A stretch of DNA of 64,000 bases from Mesaphorura yosii (lineage: Eukaryota; Arthropoda; Collembola; Poduromorpha; Tullbergiidae): the NCBI GenBank assembly GCA_009869945.1, contig WIXG01000052.1, positions 186,001 through 250,000 on the forward strand, in the 5' to 3' direction. Positions 19,601 through 31,700 of this stretch are shown here, piece by piece (the first letter of the stretch is position 1; the number at the start of each line of letters is the position of its first letter). Both the position numbers and the translations under genes were made by a program. The notes under the pieces are model-generated. The model ran no database searches. It was not told where the DNA came from and saw nothing but the letters and a program-made list of their open reading frames with translations.

Positions 19601-22600
19601 AATGATAAGAAACAAAATTGCATAGTTTAATGCGAGATGCAACACTAAACTATGCACCTTTTGAAGCAACATGACAGACGTGTCAAAATAAACCAGGCAA
19701 TTGTTCTGAGAGTGGCTGGAGGCTTGCAACGTTGCAACTACACACGGACACAGACAAATACCATTGGTAAGAACTTCCACAAGTCTTTAAATTATGTTCA
19801 GCCCTATTATTTAAATTCTGTCATGCTTTTCCAGCAAACATTCGACGAAATCTTACCAAAGCTGTCAAGAAAGTGAAACATGAAATGGGTTCGTAATCAT
19901 GAAATTATGAGATCGTTATTGCTCTTTCGGAAAGGAAAGAATTAGTGTCATGATATTTTGCAGGGCTCCAGCATGAACTGCTGGACACTAACCAGACTGT
20001 TGCCTCTCTCTTTGCGACTAAAATGCGGCACCAAAGAGAGTCATTCTCAGTTCAGTATGACCATGTGGCACTTATGCGGCCGAGGTCAAGGGCTGGTTCA
20101 AAGAGTTCAAATGACTCAGGCGGTGTGCATTGTAAGTCTCGAATCTCTCTCTTCGATGACTCATAAATAAAATCTGGCGCATGTCCCACAGTAGTTGACG
20201 AAGATAGAAAGTCCATCGAATTGACCATTGCAAGTGTGAAGTCCGAAGATTCCTTAATTTTCTGGGCGGATTACGAGGAAATGTTGGATAATTTGGTATG
20301 ACAAACAATATGAATGCAATTCACTGTGTCGAGATTAGAAGTAATCGCATGCTTTTTCAGGAAGGCGCGCATTCGATGATTTCATGGAAAGACTTGTTCC
20401 GGTTAGGGCTGGCGGAGTGGAAGTTCGTGTTAGCATGCATGATAAGCTCGATTACTCTTGGTTGTTGTACACCCTTTTACTCCATTATCTTCGACGACAT
20501 ATTCGATGTGGGGCCAAGTTTATTTCTTTACTCACGTTCAATGACAACTTATTGTCGTTGTTGCTTAATTTGATCTTCTGTCGGCCCTTACAGGCGTTCA
20601 TAATTGAAAGGCAGAAGGATTCGGCAGAGAAAACATTACGGGACTGCACGTATTTGGTGATCTTGGGCGTGGTTTCTGGAGTATTCGCATTTATGCAGGT
20701 TGGAGTTTGTTTTCAAAGAATTTTACTTGGTCATTTTCGGTTCCTTTTCATTCGTCTTACTTTTGCACACAGGAACTAGTTTGCAGCTACGGCGGCTTCA
20801 AAATGGTTAAACACTTGCGCAGCAAATTATTTGCTCATATTTTGAAGCAAGACCAAGAATGGTTTGACAGGCCGGAGAACGATGTTAGCTTCCTTTGTGC
20901 AAGATTGTCAACCGACACGACATTGATTGGAAACGTAAGTTCGGTCGTGCTGCCTGTTGTGACTTTTGTTTCGAGGGATTCATTGAACTCCATCTCGTCA
21001 GGTTTTAATTTTGTCACTGGCATCGCTCACCCAAAGCTTTACCTCGTTAATTCTGGCAATTTATCTCGCCTTCCAACTGCAAGGAGTCCAAGTCGTTGCG
21101 GCATGTACATTGGGCATGGGACTCTTGTTACTCGTTATCATCTACGCTGACGCATGGTTCCAGAAAGAATTTGAATGGATCACGGACATCAAAGCGTTGG
21201 ATGATGCGACTGAAGTCGGTTCGCCAAGTATGTCACTCATTTATAATTAACGTTTATAATTGAAATTCTTAGATTGAAATCGATGTCATTACTAATGTCC
21301 GCACCGTCATCACGCTGGGGCTGGAAGCACATTTTCTGAAGCTGTTCAAGAAGGAAATCCGTAAATCCAAAAGGTAAGGGTGAGCTGTGAAAAATATTAA
21401 GTTGAACAAACCAACATACTAAAATCTTGTTCTTTGCTGTTCATACAGAAAATTATTTGGCATGAATGTATTGAGGTCACTCCTTTTTGGGTTGGCAAGT
21501 GCACTGCCCTACGGACTGTTCAGTGCTTCAGTGTACATCTTTTATCTGGAGAAAAAATTTGAACCAAGATTCGCTGAGATTTTAGCGTAAGGCCCGTGCA
21601 GTCAGGTGACTGTCACGACAACTTTGATGTACTCTTTACAAAATCTGTACTTCAGAGTGACGGGACTACTAATTTTCGGAATTATTCCAATTGGAACAGC
21701 CCTTGCTCTGTTACCCAACACATCGCTGAGTCTCGCAGCGGCCTACCGTGTTAATAAAATATTTTCATCTAAACCAAAGCCTGAACGTCTTGCACCATCA
21801 GGATCCGAAGTTCCAAAGCCGGTACTTGAAAACTATGGACGTTTAGCACTTTTCGGCCAGACTCTTCAACATAACGGAATTATTGCATTCACAGATGAAC
21901 TTCGAACTTGCTCCCAAAATCGAGCTCAAGGAAGTCCAATTCAATTTTAATTCCAATTCTAGTATTCAGTATTCCATGCTGCGCGGCATAAGTGTTATTG
22001 CGGATTCAGAGAATAAAATTGCCGTGATCGGACCTCCAGCATGTGGGAAATCTTCCGTGATTCAATTGCTGTTGGGCCTTTATGATCCCACCGGCGGAAC
22101 AATTGTAAGCCTGCGATGAACCTCGAAGAACTTAATTTTTAAAGCGTATGAATTGAATTCTAGCTCGTGGATGACACAGAGTTTAAGAAAATTGATATTA
22201 TGTCACTGCGGCGAATTACTTCATACGTTGAGCAGAACCCAGCCATTTTTGATTGCACAGTCACTGAAAATATTGCGTATGGAGATAATTCTCGAGAAGT
22301 GCCGATACATGAAATACATCAAGCTGCCAAGCTTGCCTATGCTCATGAAGAGATTATCCGTCTGCCAGAGGTACAGAATTTCTCGTGGCGCTGGGTTGTG
22401 AAAATGACGATATAACTGCTATTGCTATTTGCTTCACCGACTACAGGGCTACGACACACAAATATCTTCACTGGACTCATTTCAGGAACATTCGTTTGGT
22501 CTAAGGCAGCGAATTGTGTTCGCTCGTGCCATACTGCGAGATCCGAAAGTGATCCTCATTGATGAGTCCACAGCGTCCGTTGTAAGGCTCCGAAGTCCTA

Positions 22601-23438
22601 AATTGACGTCAAACAACATGTAACGTTAATGTTAATACGCATATCGTTCCAGGATCCTCAGTCGGACCTATTGCTGTTGAAGACACTGGACGAATGTTGT
22701 ATCGGGCGCACTACGATTATAGCCTCACAGCGAATTGAGCCTATCCGCAACGCTGACCTGATCATTGTGATCAAGAACGGGCAGATAATTGAGAAAGGCA
22801 CGGACCGCGAGCTCATTGAATACCGAGGCGAATACTTTCACATGTACATGACTCAGAGGGAGGCGGAGGGATTTTCAACTGAGCCAGAGGAGCTGGAATA
22901 CGGGAACGAAATAGAAAGATACTACCAGCGGGTGAGTACTCCTGCAACGCCAACTGATGCCGACGGAGGCACGGGTCGAAGAAAATCATCCCTGCAGTAC
23001 CTCAACTACCTGAAGAACAGACTAATTTACATACCACAACCTCGTCGGGGGTCCAACATTAGCATCAGCGACTTCCTTGGCCGGGAGACTAGTGTCACCA
23101 GTGAAATGATGGCGGAGTACAGCGACTTCATCACCGCAACTGAAAGAACAATGGACACCCCAAAGAAGGGTCAAACTAGTCAAGCACCAAAGCGTACCTC
23201 GCAAGGTCAGCGTTTCCTGAAGAGTCTCAAAACATTGAAATTAACGGATTCGGATTCTCATGAATCAGTGGACAGTGAACCTTCCATGTCACCCGAACAC
23301 TCGTTTGAGTTAAACCTCAACTCTGATGAACCCATGACAAATCTTGTCACTGGCAATTCTGCTACAGCACAGGCTCAGTCTGCGTTGGACAAGAAAAAGA
23401 AGAATGCTCACTCCAAATCACAGACTGCTAGGAAATGA
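16623..23438 (+). CDS. Divergent ABCB (P-glycoprotein-like) full transporter with degenerate nucleotide-binding domains
   Basis: Architecture TMD1-NBD1-linker-TMD2-NBD2-tail, about 1,600 residues against ~1,280 for usual P-glycoproteins. Core exons: 16789-16944, 17001-17057, 17132-17273, 17331-17431, 17505-17653, 17724-18189, 18260-18413, 18492-18578, 18667-18870, 18944-19207, 19276-19360, 19432-19595, 19697-19766, 19835-19888, 19964-20131, 20192-20295, 20361-20507, 20594-20698, 20773-20934, 21002-21214, 21273-21373, 21449-21586, 21656-21821, 21895-22104, 22164-22370, 22447-22581, 22653-23438; all phases agree. The first exon (start at 16623 or 16626) has an uncertain donor. TMDs are intact (TM1 DYCLMFVGLVAAVACAG; ICL motif HILKQDQEWFDRPEND). 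NBD1: Walker A GPMACGKTT, Q-loop SQEP, but LNTSQ for LSGGQ, LLLDDP for LLLDEA, Ser for the H-loop His. NBD2: Walker A GPPACGKSS, Walker B VILIDES intact, but HSFGL for LSGGQ and Gln for the H-loop His. The linker is ~187 aa and the tail ~185 aa. Membrane protein; substrate unknown, ATP hydrolysis doubtful. Confidence 0.92.
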
Positions 23439-23838
23439 ATGGTGTGATTGGGTACATTCAAGCAAAGATAATACATGACATCGATAACAATCCTTTACTG
23501 AAAACGTACAGTTTGCAAAGGCCTGCATTGTGTGAACTCCAAACATTTCTTGCAATTCATAACCGCATATTGGCACATACATCACTGTACTTTGACTTCG
23601 TTACTATTACTTAATCTGCGTGTGACTTAGAGGGTACTAGGCACTTTAATACTAACTAATTGCGGTCTTGGTCTACATATTAACATAATTGAATAATAGT
23701 ATAAAATTGTACGAAACGAGAAGATTTCAGATTTAAGTAAGCATTCCTTGATTTTAGCTCTATTATGTATTCAAAACCTATGTATAAAGCTGACGATACT
23801 TTCCTCTGTACGAAGACTAGTCACTAAGACTAGTTTGG
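23439..23838. other. Convergent 3' ends of the ABCB-like gene and PPP2R3
   Basis: 400 bp between the two facing stop codons, AT-rich, presumably both 3' UTRs. No other feature seen. Confidence 0.6.
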
Positions 23839-26800
23839 CTAAGGTGCATGACATCCAGGACTTCCTGGAGAATCTTCAAAGTCGGACACGGTATCATGTC
23901 TGTGAAATATAGGAATTTCAGTTAGACCGTAGCCCTGTAATTAAACTGAGATAGCACTCACGCTGCTTCCGATGGAGTCTCTTCAGCAATCAACAAATCG
24001 TATTCCATAGCCGCATACTTGTCCCAATCGGATTCCATCTCATGAGTGATGGTGCCAGATTCTCCAATCGAAAGATTCGGACCAGATCCTGCTGCTGAGA
24101 ATGGATCTCTTTGTTCGTGATCCAAATATTTGTCCAAATTGAACAACGTATTAAACATGTTTGAAGCAAGTTGCGGATTCTTCTTCAAGTCTTTCAGTCG
24201 AATTCCTGCAAAACGCAAAAATAAAAAGCCTCGATTTAGCAGGCTAGGGCTTCTTTCGTTCGAATTTTACGTCGAAGCAAAGCAAACACCAGGCAAGACA
24301 CTACAACGTGATGTTCCAAACGTAGTCATCACCTTGAATTTTACGATGCTAACAAAATAAAAGCGCAGTATTATTCTTACCAGTAGGGGAACATCGTAGC
24401 ATGTCAATGATTTGACAGTAAATGTTGGAGAAGTCTAATGGTTCAATCCCTAAGCACTCTATTCGTTTCTCTTGCTCGGAGTAAAAAAACTGCAATTCGT
24501 AAGGACTTAACATTCCATCTCCATCAATATCCAGACACCGGAACCAGTATTCTATAAAACATTAATAAAACGCATTGAAGTTCGAGATTCTCATCAAACG
24601 GTGTGCATTGCATGATGAGAAACGTGAGTTGTTCCTAACATACCAATCGCAGTTGGAGTTTTCTTATCTTCCTCAGATATAAGGAACCAAACGAAATCAC
24701 TGTATGTCATTTTTCCAGTAGAACACTTGGTTGTTGACGTCATGTCCCAACCACGAATAACTGCGCCGCTGAAGATCCGGTCGATTATTCGGCTGGATAA
24801 TGCTAAAAGAGGCCACATTCAAGTCAGTTTACTTTCTAGATTAAACTATCGCACCAACTCAACAACTCACCGTGTTCACTGTGTGCTGACAAATCGGTTT
24901 TATCTATCAAGAGATCATGGTCCTTATCCAACTCCCAAAACTTGCAATAAATGACATAGAAGTGTTCATATGAAAAATACTCCGTGATATTGTTTACATC
25001 AGTCTCTTCTTCAAGACGTTTTATGACGCGCAGAATGTTCGACCGTCTCAGCTCTTGCAACGTTATACGACCAGTCCAAGATCTATTAACCTGGAAATAA
25101 GGAATAATCTTTTAGTATCTTTAGTTCATCGCACGTCGCATCTTTGAAGTGGCCGCATTAATTTAGTACCATATAAAATATTCTTGATACAACGGTGGTT
25201 ACGTATCTGCTGTGAAATTCTGGAGCTTCTCGGAGGAAGCCAAGGCCTGAAAGAAGAAATAGCAAGGAAGGTGTTATTATTAAGATGGTGCTATCAATCA
25301 GACTAACCGAACTGCGTTCAAAAAATATTTTTAAAAAACGTGTCGCTTGAATGAATGAGATAAGAGAAATTTTGCCAAGAAAATGTCAAAAATTATTATC
25401 TAAGTTCGCAGGAATTGCATTTCTCTCGTTGCCCTACATGCAATGCGTGAATCTCTTTACCTGGATGAGTATCGATGATATCCTGAATCATTGGAATGAA
25501 GTCACTCATGCCAATATCGAGGCTTGATAGTTTTGGTGGCTCGTCGGTATCGCTAAACCTCAGCTGATCGTTTTTCAGACTTCCGTTCGAAGTGAATTGG
25601 AAATTATTTTTGTACTGATTGTTGCTGACACTGGTTTTCGCCACCCTGGCCTGAGTCCACAATATCCTAATGAATCTTGAGGCATCATCCGGACACTCCG
25701 AGACCAAGCGGTGGTAAAACTTCAAGAACGTTTCAAAATCCAAGCTGCTGTCTTGGGCCAGACCAAGCGCCAGCCAAAATGGTTTTTTCCAGTAAAGGGG
25801 AATGCCAAGAGAGGTGATGTACTGAAAAAGAGAATGTACCGCCATCACGATTAATTTTGGAATGTAATTTCAGCGTTGACATAAAGCAGAAACTGACGGT
25901 GACTACCAACTTCGAATAAATTGGCAAAGTCACCGATTGGTGATGTAATTACGAGTACGCGAATACTTCTAACACCTACATGCGTCATCTCTCACTTGAA
26001 ATCTTCGAGTAAAATTAAAAAGTATAGCACTTACTTGGCCAAACTCTGCTTCCATGACCTGAGGTGTAGTTTCCCTTAGCTTGCTGTATTCTTCCTGCGC
26101 TCTCGTGAGGACCTCTTTAACATATGAAGTTGGAGGAAGTTTACCTTCTGCCCAATAAAATCTTGGCAACGTGAATTGCTTGTTGTTATTTCCATCATCA
26201 ATTAGACCAATATTTTCAGAATTCAATGCTAGCCTTATTGAAGGCACTGTGCTTCGACTGCCAAACTTTTTACTCTTCGGACTGAGAGCGTCAGGCTGTG
26301 AACAAAAATGAGGCACGTAATTACGATCAAATTTTTCAACAGCAGCAAACAACAACTTATTCAAAGTAGCCATAAGCAAAGGTTAATTGATAGACCTGAA
26401 ATCAGAATTAGTACGCTCGGGAAAATAAATGCTTCAGAATATTTAAATCAAGCCTCAACTTTAAGATAAACGTTGTAGTGAGAGGCGCGAACAGATTCCA
26501 GTAAAATTCAATCTCAAGTCACATTTTAGCGTTAAGCATCTTCTGATTTGACAAGTAGTGCAACGCGCAAATGATTCGAAAATTTTAGTTATACGTCATG
26601 AGAATTCAAAGCTGTTTTAGTTCTTAACCTTTACTTGGTTCTGTTTCTGCGGAGTCAAATCGTGTTGAACGGTTGCGACAGTGTTGTGCCTCCACGGAGC
26701 TACCACTGGGTTTTCTGAGAGCATGGAATCACCGTGCGCATAACTGACGCTATGATTTGTCGGTTTAACAGCATTGCTGTTATGTAACTTAATTTCAGTC

Positions 26801-28710
26801 TGGACCGGATGCATCTTTCTCGAGGAATTCGCCGACATCGTTAAGTCTGGACTAGTTCTTATTGTGTGTGTGATTTCTCGCGGAGAATGCGGTGGTGACA
26901 AGGGCAAGGGTGAAGGGATCGAGACAGGAGAGGAAGGGCTGGTGTAGTACACTTCATTTTGATGCCGCGGATCCTTGATGTGAATTGAAAGGGGCTTGAT
27001 ATCATTAGGATGGCACTTGCTGCTGATTACCCTTCCACCACCAGTGTGATCGGAATTTGGGGAGTGCACGTATTCCAAGCTGCCGTCTCTGCACTGCGAA
27101 CGGAGATTACCCATAGGCGCAGGTGCCGGATATTTTTCAAATAACTGCACCCTTTCCGCAACACTGCTGGAACCACCTGGCCCGAACTTCAACATGTTTG
27201 ACACCCAATTCTGTCTTCCAGCGCCCGCACCATTTTCTCGTGAATCTTGATGCTCAACTCGGTGGTGGTGCTGATGGCTGTCTTCATGCGGCGGAAAATG
27301 GGGCTGGTGCTGGTGGTGACTTGTTGAGGACGGCTGAAACTTTATCTTTCCCTGCTGAACTGCTATAGCAGCTGCTAATGAACTTGAAGGCGAAGGTAAC
27401 TGTTTCTGAAGCTCGAGTCGTTGCTGGGTCAGAGGATGTTCTTGACAATGGCGGATTCTCTCTTTCGCAAATGCAATTCGGGAATTAGCATTATTTCCGT
27501 TCGTTAATGCATTATCATCATTAGTATCGATAATGATATGATTAGATGAGGTACCGTCTGCGTGAGTGTGATATGGTGATCCATCAACTTCAATTCGATG
27601 TATTCGGATTGGCGACTGTCTCCCGACGTTATGACTTTCAATGCTTGGGCCAGGGCTGTACCTGTTTTGTAAGTAGGACGGACTCTGTGGTGCGGGACTC
27701 CCGGGTGTCGTAATCTGACTAGTTCTGAGCGCGTTCACTAATTTCTCCTCTTCTCGCTCCAAATCATCTTTGATATTACTAAATTGATGCCTGGACGGTT
27801 TTCTGATGTCAGGAGCTGGGCTGCTTGACTTTCGTTCTACGAGTTTAGATCTTGCACCGTTCTCATCAATCCTCTCAATGGGAATATGAATTTCTCGCGA
27901 ACTACCATTGCCGCTGCTGACTGAGCTATTGCTATTTGACTTTCGTAATTGACGCTCATGAAAGAAGTTATTTGTCGAGCTAATTTGTTGCAAAGGCTGT
28001 GGGCTCGGGTCGCGTGCCTCGCTGTGGTGGTTATTGAGAATCGTTCTTATGGGAGATTTCAGTCTGTACGTTTTCTCCGACACGCGATTGCTCAGGCTGG
28101 ATTCGCCCTGGAGAACGTCACGCGAAATAGCACCGATTCCAGGCAGATTGACAGTGGGGGACGAATGGCTCGTTTTAATTCCTGATAAGGAACCGTCTGA
28201 TTGGGACCCTGATGCCACTTCAGAAGGTTCGAATCTTTGCACTGCGGCGAGAATGCTTTTTGGCAAAGGCTTCTTAGGATTTTGACCCTGGCCGATCCCA
28301 TTTATCATCACTCCATTTTCCTTCTGGATGGGTATCATTTTCACGGGGCTGGAACTTCTCCGACTCGAGGCGTTTGAAGGGGACGGCGACGGCGCATTGT
28401 GTTGGCGCTTCGCTTTATCTTTTCTCACAAAATTGGAGACCAAGTGCTCCAATTTGGGTGTCAAGCTGGGGTCAGCCAGCAGTTCTAGGGTGTCTTCCAT
28501 TCTCTTCAGAGCGATGATATCATAAAGCGGTCTCTCCACCTGCTGAATAATTGCTACTGGCGGTGGCCCGGCACTGAGCGACCTGTCTAAATTATTGTCT
28601 TTGCTCGTTCTCCACGATTCGTAGAGAACATCGGCGTGCGAATTTATGGCTTGGGCTAACTCAGCAACGTCTTGCTGCTCACCCGCTGAACTCATAACTT
28701 TCTGTTCGTT
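23839..28710 (-). CDS. PPP2R3A: PP2A regulatory subunit B'' (PPP2R3A / PR72-PR130; CG4733-like)
   Basis: Regulatory subunit that targets protein phosphatase 2A and binds calcium through EF-hands. Exons on the minus strand: 28710-26635 (ATG at 28695), 26295-26035, 25821-25461, 25246-25170, 25090-24871, 24802-24644, 24551-24381, 24205-23962, 23899-23839; phases agree and give 1,204 residues from this ATG. The first ~690 residues are disordered and Ser/Pro/His-rich. The conserved B'' core follows: LPRFYWAEGKLPP, GIPLYWKKPF, APEFHSRYVTTVVSRIFYM, NRSWTGRITLQELRRSN, YFSYEHFYVIYCKFWELD. EF-hand 1 is in ELDKDHDLLIDKTDL; then SSRIIDRIFSGAV, MTYSDFVWFLISEEDK and EF-hand 2 in CLDIDGDGMLSPYE. The end is LDKYLDHEQRDPF, DWDKYAAMEYDLLIAEE and a short acidic tail. 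An in-phase acceptor sits just upstream of this ATG, so the 28.7 kb exon can also be internal to a longer transcript. Confidence 0.95.
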
Positions 28711-31700
28711 CTGAATGAAGATGAAGACGCTGAATTCTACGGCGCTGTCGTACACGACGATAACTCCAACTCATTAGGGCTTGTGAGGTTCCATTTTTCA
28801 CTGGCGAAAGGCAACGCGAATGACATTAAAAAGAGTTTGATGACATGAATTTGTTTCAAAGTGGTCGGTTTTGTTTTCGCACCGTGTATTTTAATGGCCG
28901 CAAAGAGTTCGGGTTTCTTCTGACGGATTCAACCGAACTTTTGAATTGAATTATCACACTAAGTGGCACTCTCGAGTCCGCGTCCCTCGAACGAAAAACT
29001 TGAGGCAGAAGCATTAAAGTCATTTGTCACTTTGCCACTCGAGAATAATCTCCGCTTAATATTTGGCTCCGTTTCACTTTTTTGCGACGAATTTTATCAT
29101 TTTTTGCGCAAAACTTTGCTTTCTTGCATAGAAAAATGAGTTTCTCAGATGAAAACGTCGATTTTGTTACACAGGCACTTCTATTCCGGACTGGGGTTCA
29201 GGTATCACGACGCAACGTGCGTTACTCTACGCTTAATGGCAATTGCAACTAACTGACATCAAGAAATCTTAAACGCGTTCAAACTTTTCGTAGACGCAGA
29301 AGATTGTGGTAGAAGTTGAAGTTGGTTGTTGGCTGAATTCATTTGTCTTGCTCACTTTCACATTGCACACTGGCACTGGCACTGACGTAGACACCAAAAA
29401 GAAGTCTTGTCTTCTGACGGTGTAGTTTAGTTGAACAACTGGAACCGAATCCAACTTATAGAAGATGTAACGGCAAACTGGATATGCATGCCTACGCTGA
29501 AGAATTCCACGTATAGAGCAATTCAAGGAGAGGAAGGAGCTAGGAGAATGAAGGAATGAGAATTCAATCCGAAAATCGGATGCGCTGTTCGGTGATGCGA
29601 GCCAGTATGATGCATGTGGAGAATAATTATGTATACAAAAGATTACAAATTGTTTATAACAACTTTCACACGCGAGACGCGATTTTATAATGTCACTTCT
29701 GGTCTTTTACTCTTTCGTATGAGTTCTTTGATTCTATCGAGTCTAGAATCTCGCCATGCTACACCGCCACGGCCACATGCATTCTAGACTTCACTACACT
29801 TTTCATTCCAGTTCCACAGCAAAGCACAGCACAACAGTACTGAAAAATCAAAGTACATTAGAAAAATGTTGACTTTGTCTGCTAGCGTGTAGAATCCACG
29901 CCTGCACAGTGCACACGGAGGAGTTCGGACTCAAAGGTTTCAACGTTTTTCAGAGAAGATTTTAGAGATGATGTAAAAATTCTGTTCAATGGAAATGGAA
30001 ATACGAAATGCGAGTCGGAAGCAAAAGGAAAGTTATTTTTAAACTTTGTATATCATCATGGCTCATCATGGGTGAAGAATCTTGTGCACTGAGCACATTA
30101 GAGAATAGAGCGTGAGCGACGCATCGCAACATTGTATACAGAGTTAAAAAGTTTGGGCGAAATAAAATAATAGTGCACCAACACTCACATTCACGCTCCT
30201 GCTAAAGAAAGATCGACGGACGGAAGAGAAGGTCGGGCCAAAGACATAGTTTCCATTCTTCTATGCGCGACGCGTTGGTGGACGGAATTGCAAGTCAGAG
30301 TTGGAATTTATAAATAAAATGGTGTTGTACCGTTTTGTGCAATAATAAACGCAGGGGCACTAGCACGGTGTACTTTGCCAAGCTGCCAAACTCCGCGAGG
30401 CATGTGCACACTCTCGATTTTCATGAATTTGACATTACATGCTCTAATCAGGTTCTTTTATGTTAAGTGAACAATGGCTGATGGAAAGCTGTTTGCTTGT
30501 AGTGTCAGTCCTGTGTTCTCGACATCAACTCAGAATCAATTGTATTCAAATTTTAGCGTGTACGTACAGATTGTAATACGACCGTGACTCGTGCTCGAGC
30601 GTGCAAATCCGTGTTTGTGGAGCACTAATCGAGTTTAATATTCAGAAACTGCGTATCGCGATCGCCGTCGCATAGCTGTTTTGCTAATAAGAATCATATA
30701 CGATCGAACAGTTATCCAGCTAAATGAACTGCCGGGGTTCACACTGTCGTGCTTACCTCGAGCACCTACACGGTTGGTATCCCTACTATAGTGAAGATTC
30801 ATTGTTTCACATGGCGGTGATCGCTTCCCTTGGGAGCTCTAAATCCGCCATCGCTAGTCGTCGAAATAGCTTTTCCAGGAAGTTAAAGGTTATCAAGTTG
30901 TGTCTATTGTATTCGGATCAATTTAGCAACAGCCATATCATCCCAATGTGATACTTGACTTTAGAAATTGATATTTCTTCCTTTTTATGTTGTGTAAGAA
31001 TAAATGCTTATAGTTCTTTCAACCTATCAAACAGTGCGTGCGTACAAGTAGTACAAGATAAAAACGTGAGGAAGGAAACTTCTACCCGAACTTTTGCAAA
31101 ATGAAACCCATAAATTTGGGTACAAACTTCCGCCCCGATTCATTCATGCTAGAATGAGACATAAAGCACTAGCTAAAAAGCAAGTTGATGTCTTACAACT
31201 CATTTATCAGGCCTGGATGGGATTTCTACGGTAAATCAATGCATTAAAGCTCCAACGATCATGAATAATTTAGCAGTTTAGCAATGACAATAATATTGTG
31301 AGACTATTTTGCATTTAGTCGGATAATTAGACACAGTAGCGGGTTCACTTCACATTGTTCACATGAAAGGGAGAGTTTCGAGCTTTACTTGTGATTCTCA
31401 ACCTAAAGTTACACTCACATTCAATGTGGCTGGACATGGATTTAGATGGAAAGACCCGAGCAACACTGCGTGCCGAGCAACTCGATTCGGTAAAGGTCTG
31501 TCATCTGTCACGTACGACCTCCAAAGTTGGCTTTAATGGCAATGGCATTAGCTTGCAGCATGAAAAATTGGTTAAATATTGTCCGCTCGCCTAAATCCAT
31601 GCACGAATTTCGTCTGTTGTCCTGTCCTCAGCCATTTTTTACTCCCACAACCTCATACATAATGCCAGTACACCCAAGCACCTTGCGTTGCATAGAATGA

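Noticed and set aside
21587-21655. Apparent in-frame stop (TAA) in the middle of TMD2 of the ABCB-like gene
   Set aside because: The stop lies inside a 69-bp GTAAGG..TTCAG intron. Joining 21586 to 21656 is in phase and restores the expected TM sequence, so it is not a pseudogene signature.
26617-28755. Reading the 712-codon minus-strand frame as a stand-alone gene with its own stop
   Set aside because: A CAA|GTAAAG donor lies six codons before the stop and joins in phase to the conserved PPP2R3 core exon. The leading codons before ATG 28695 start from a GTG and contain a likely splice acceptor.
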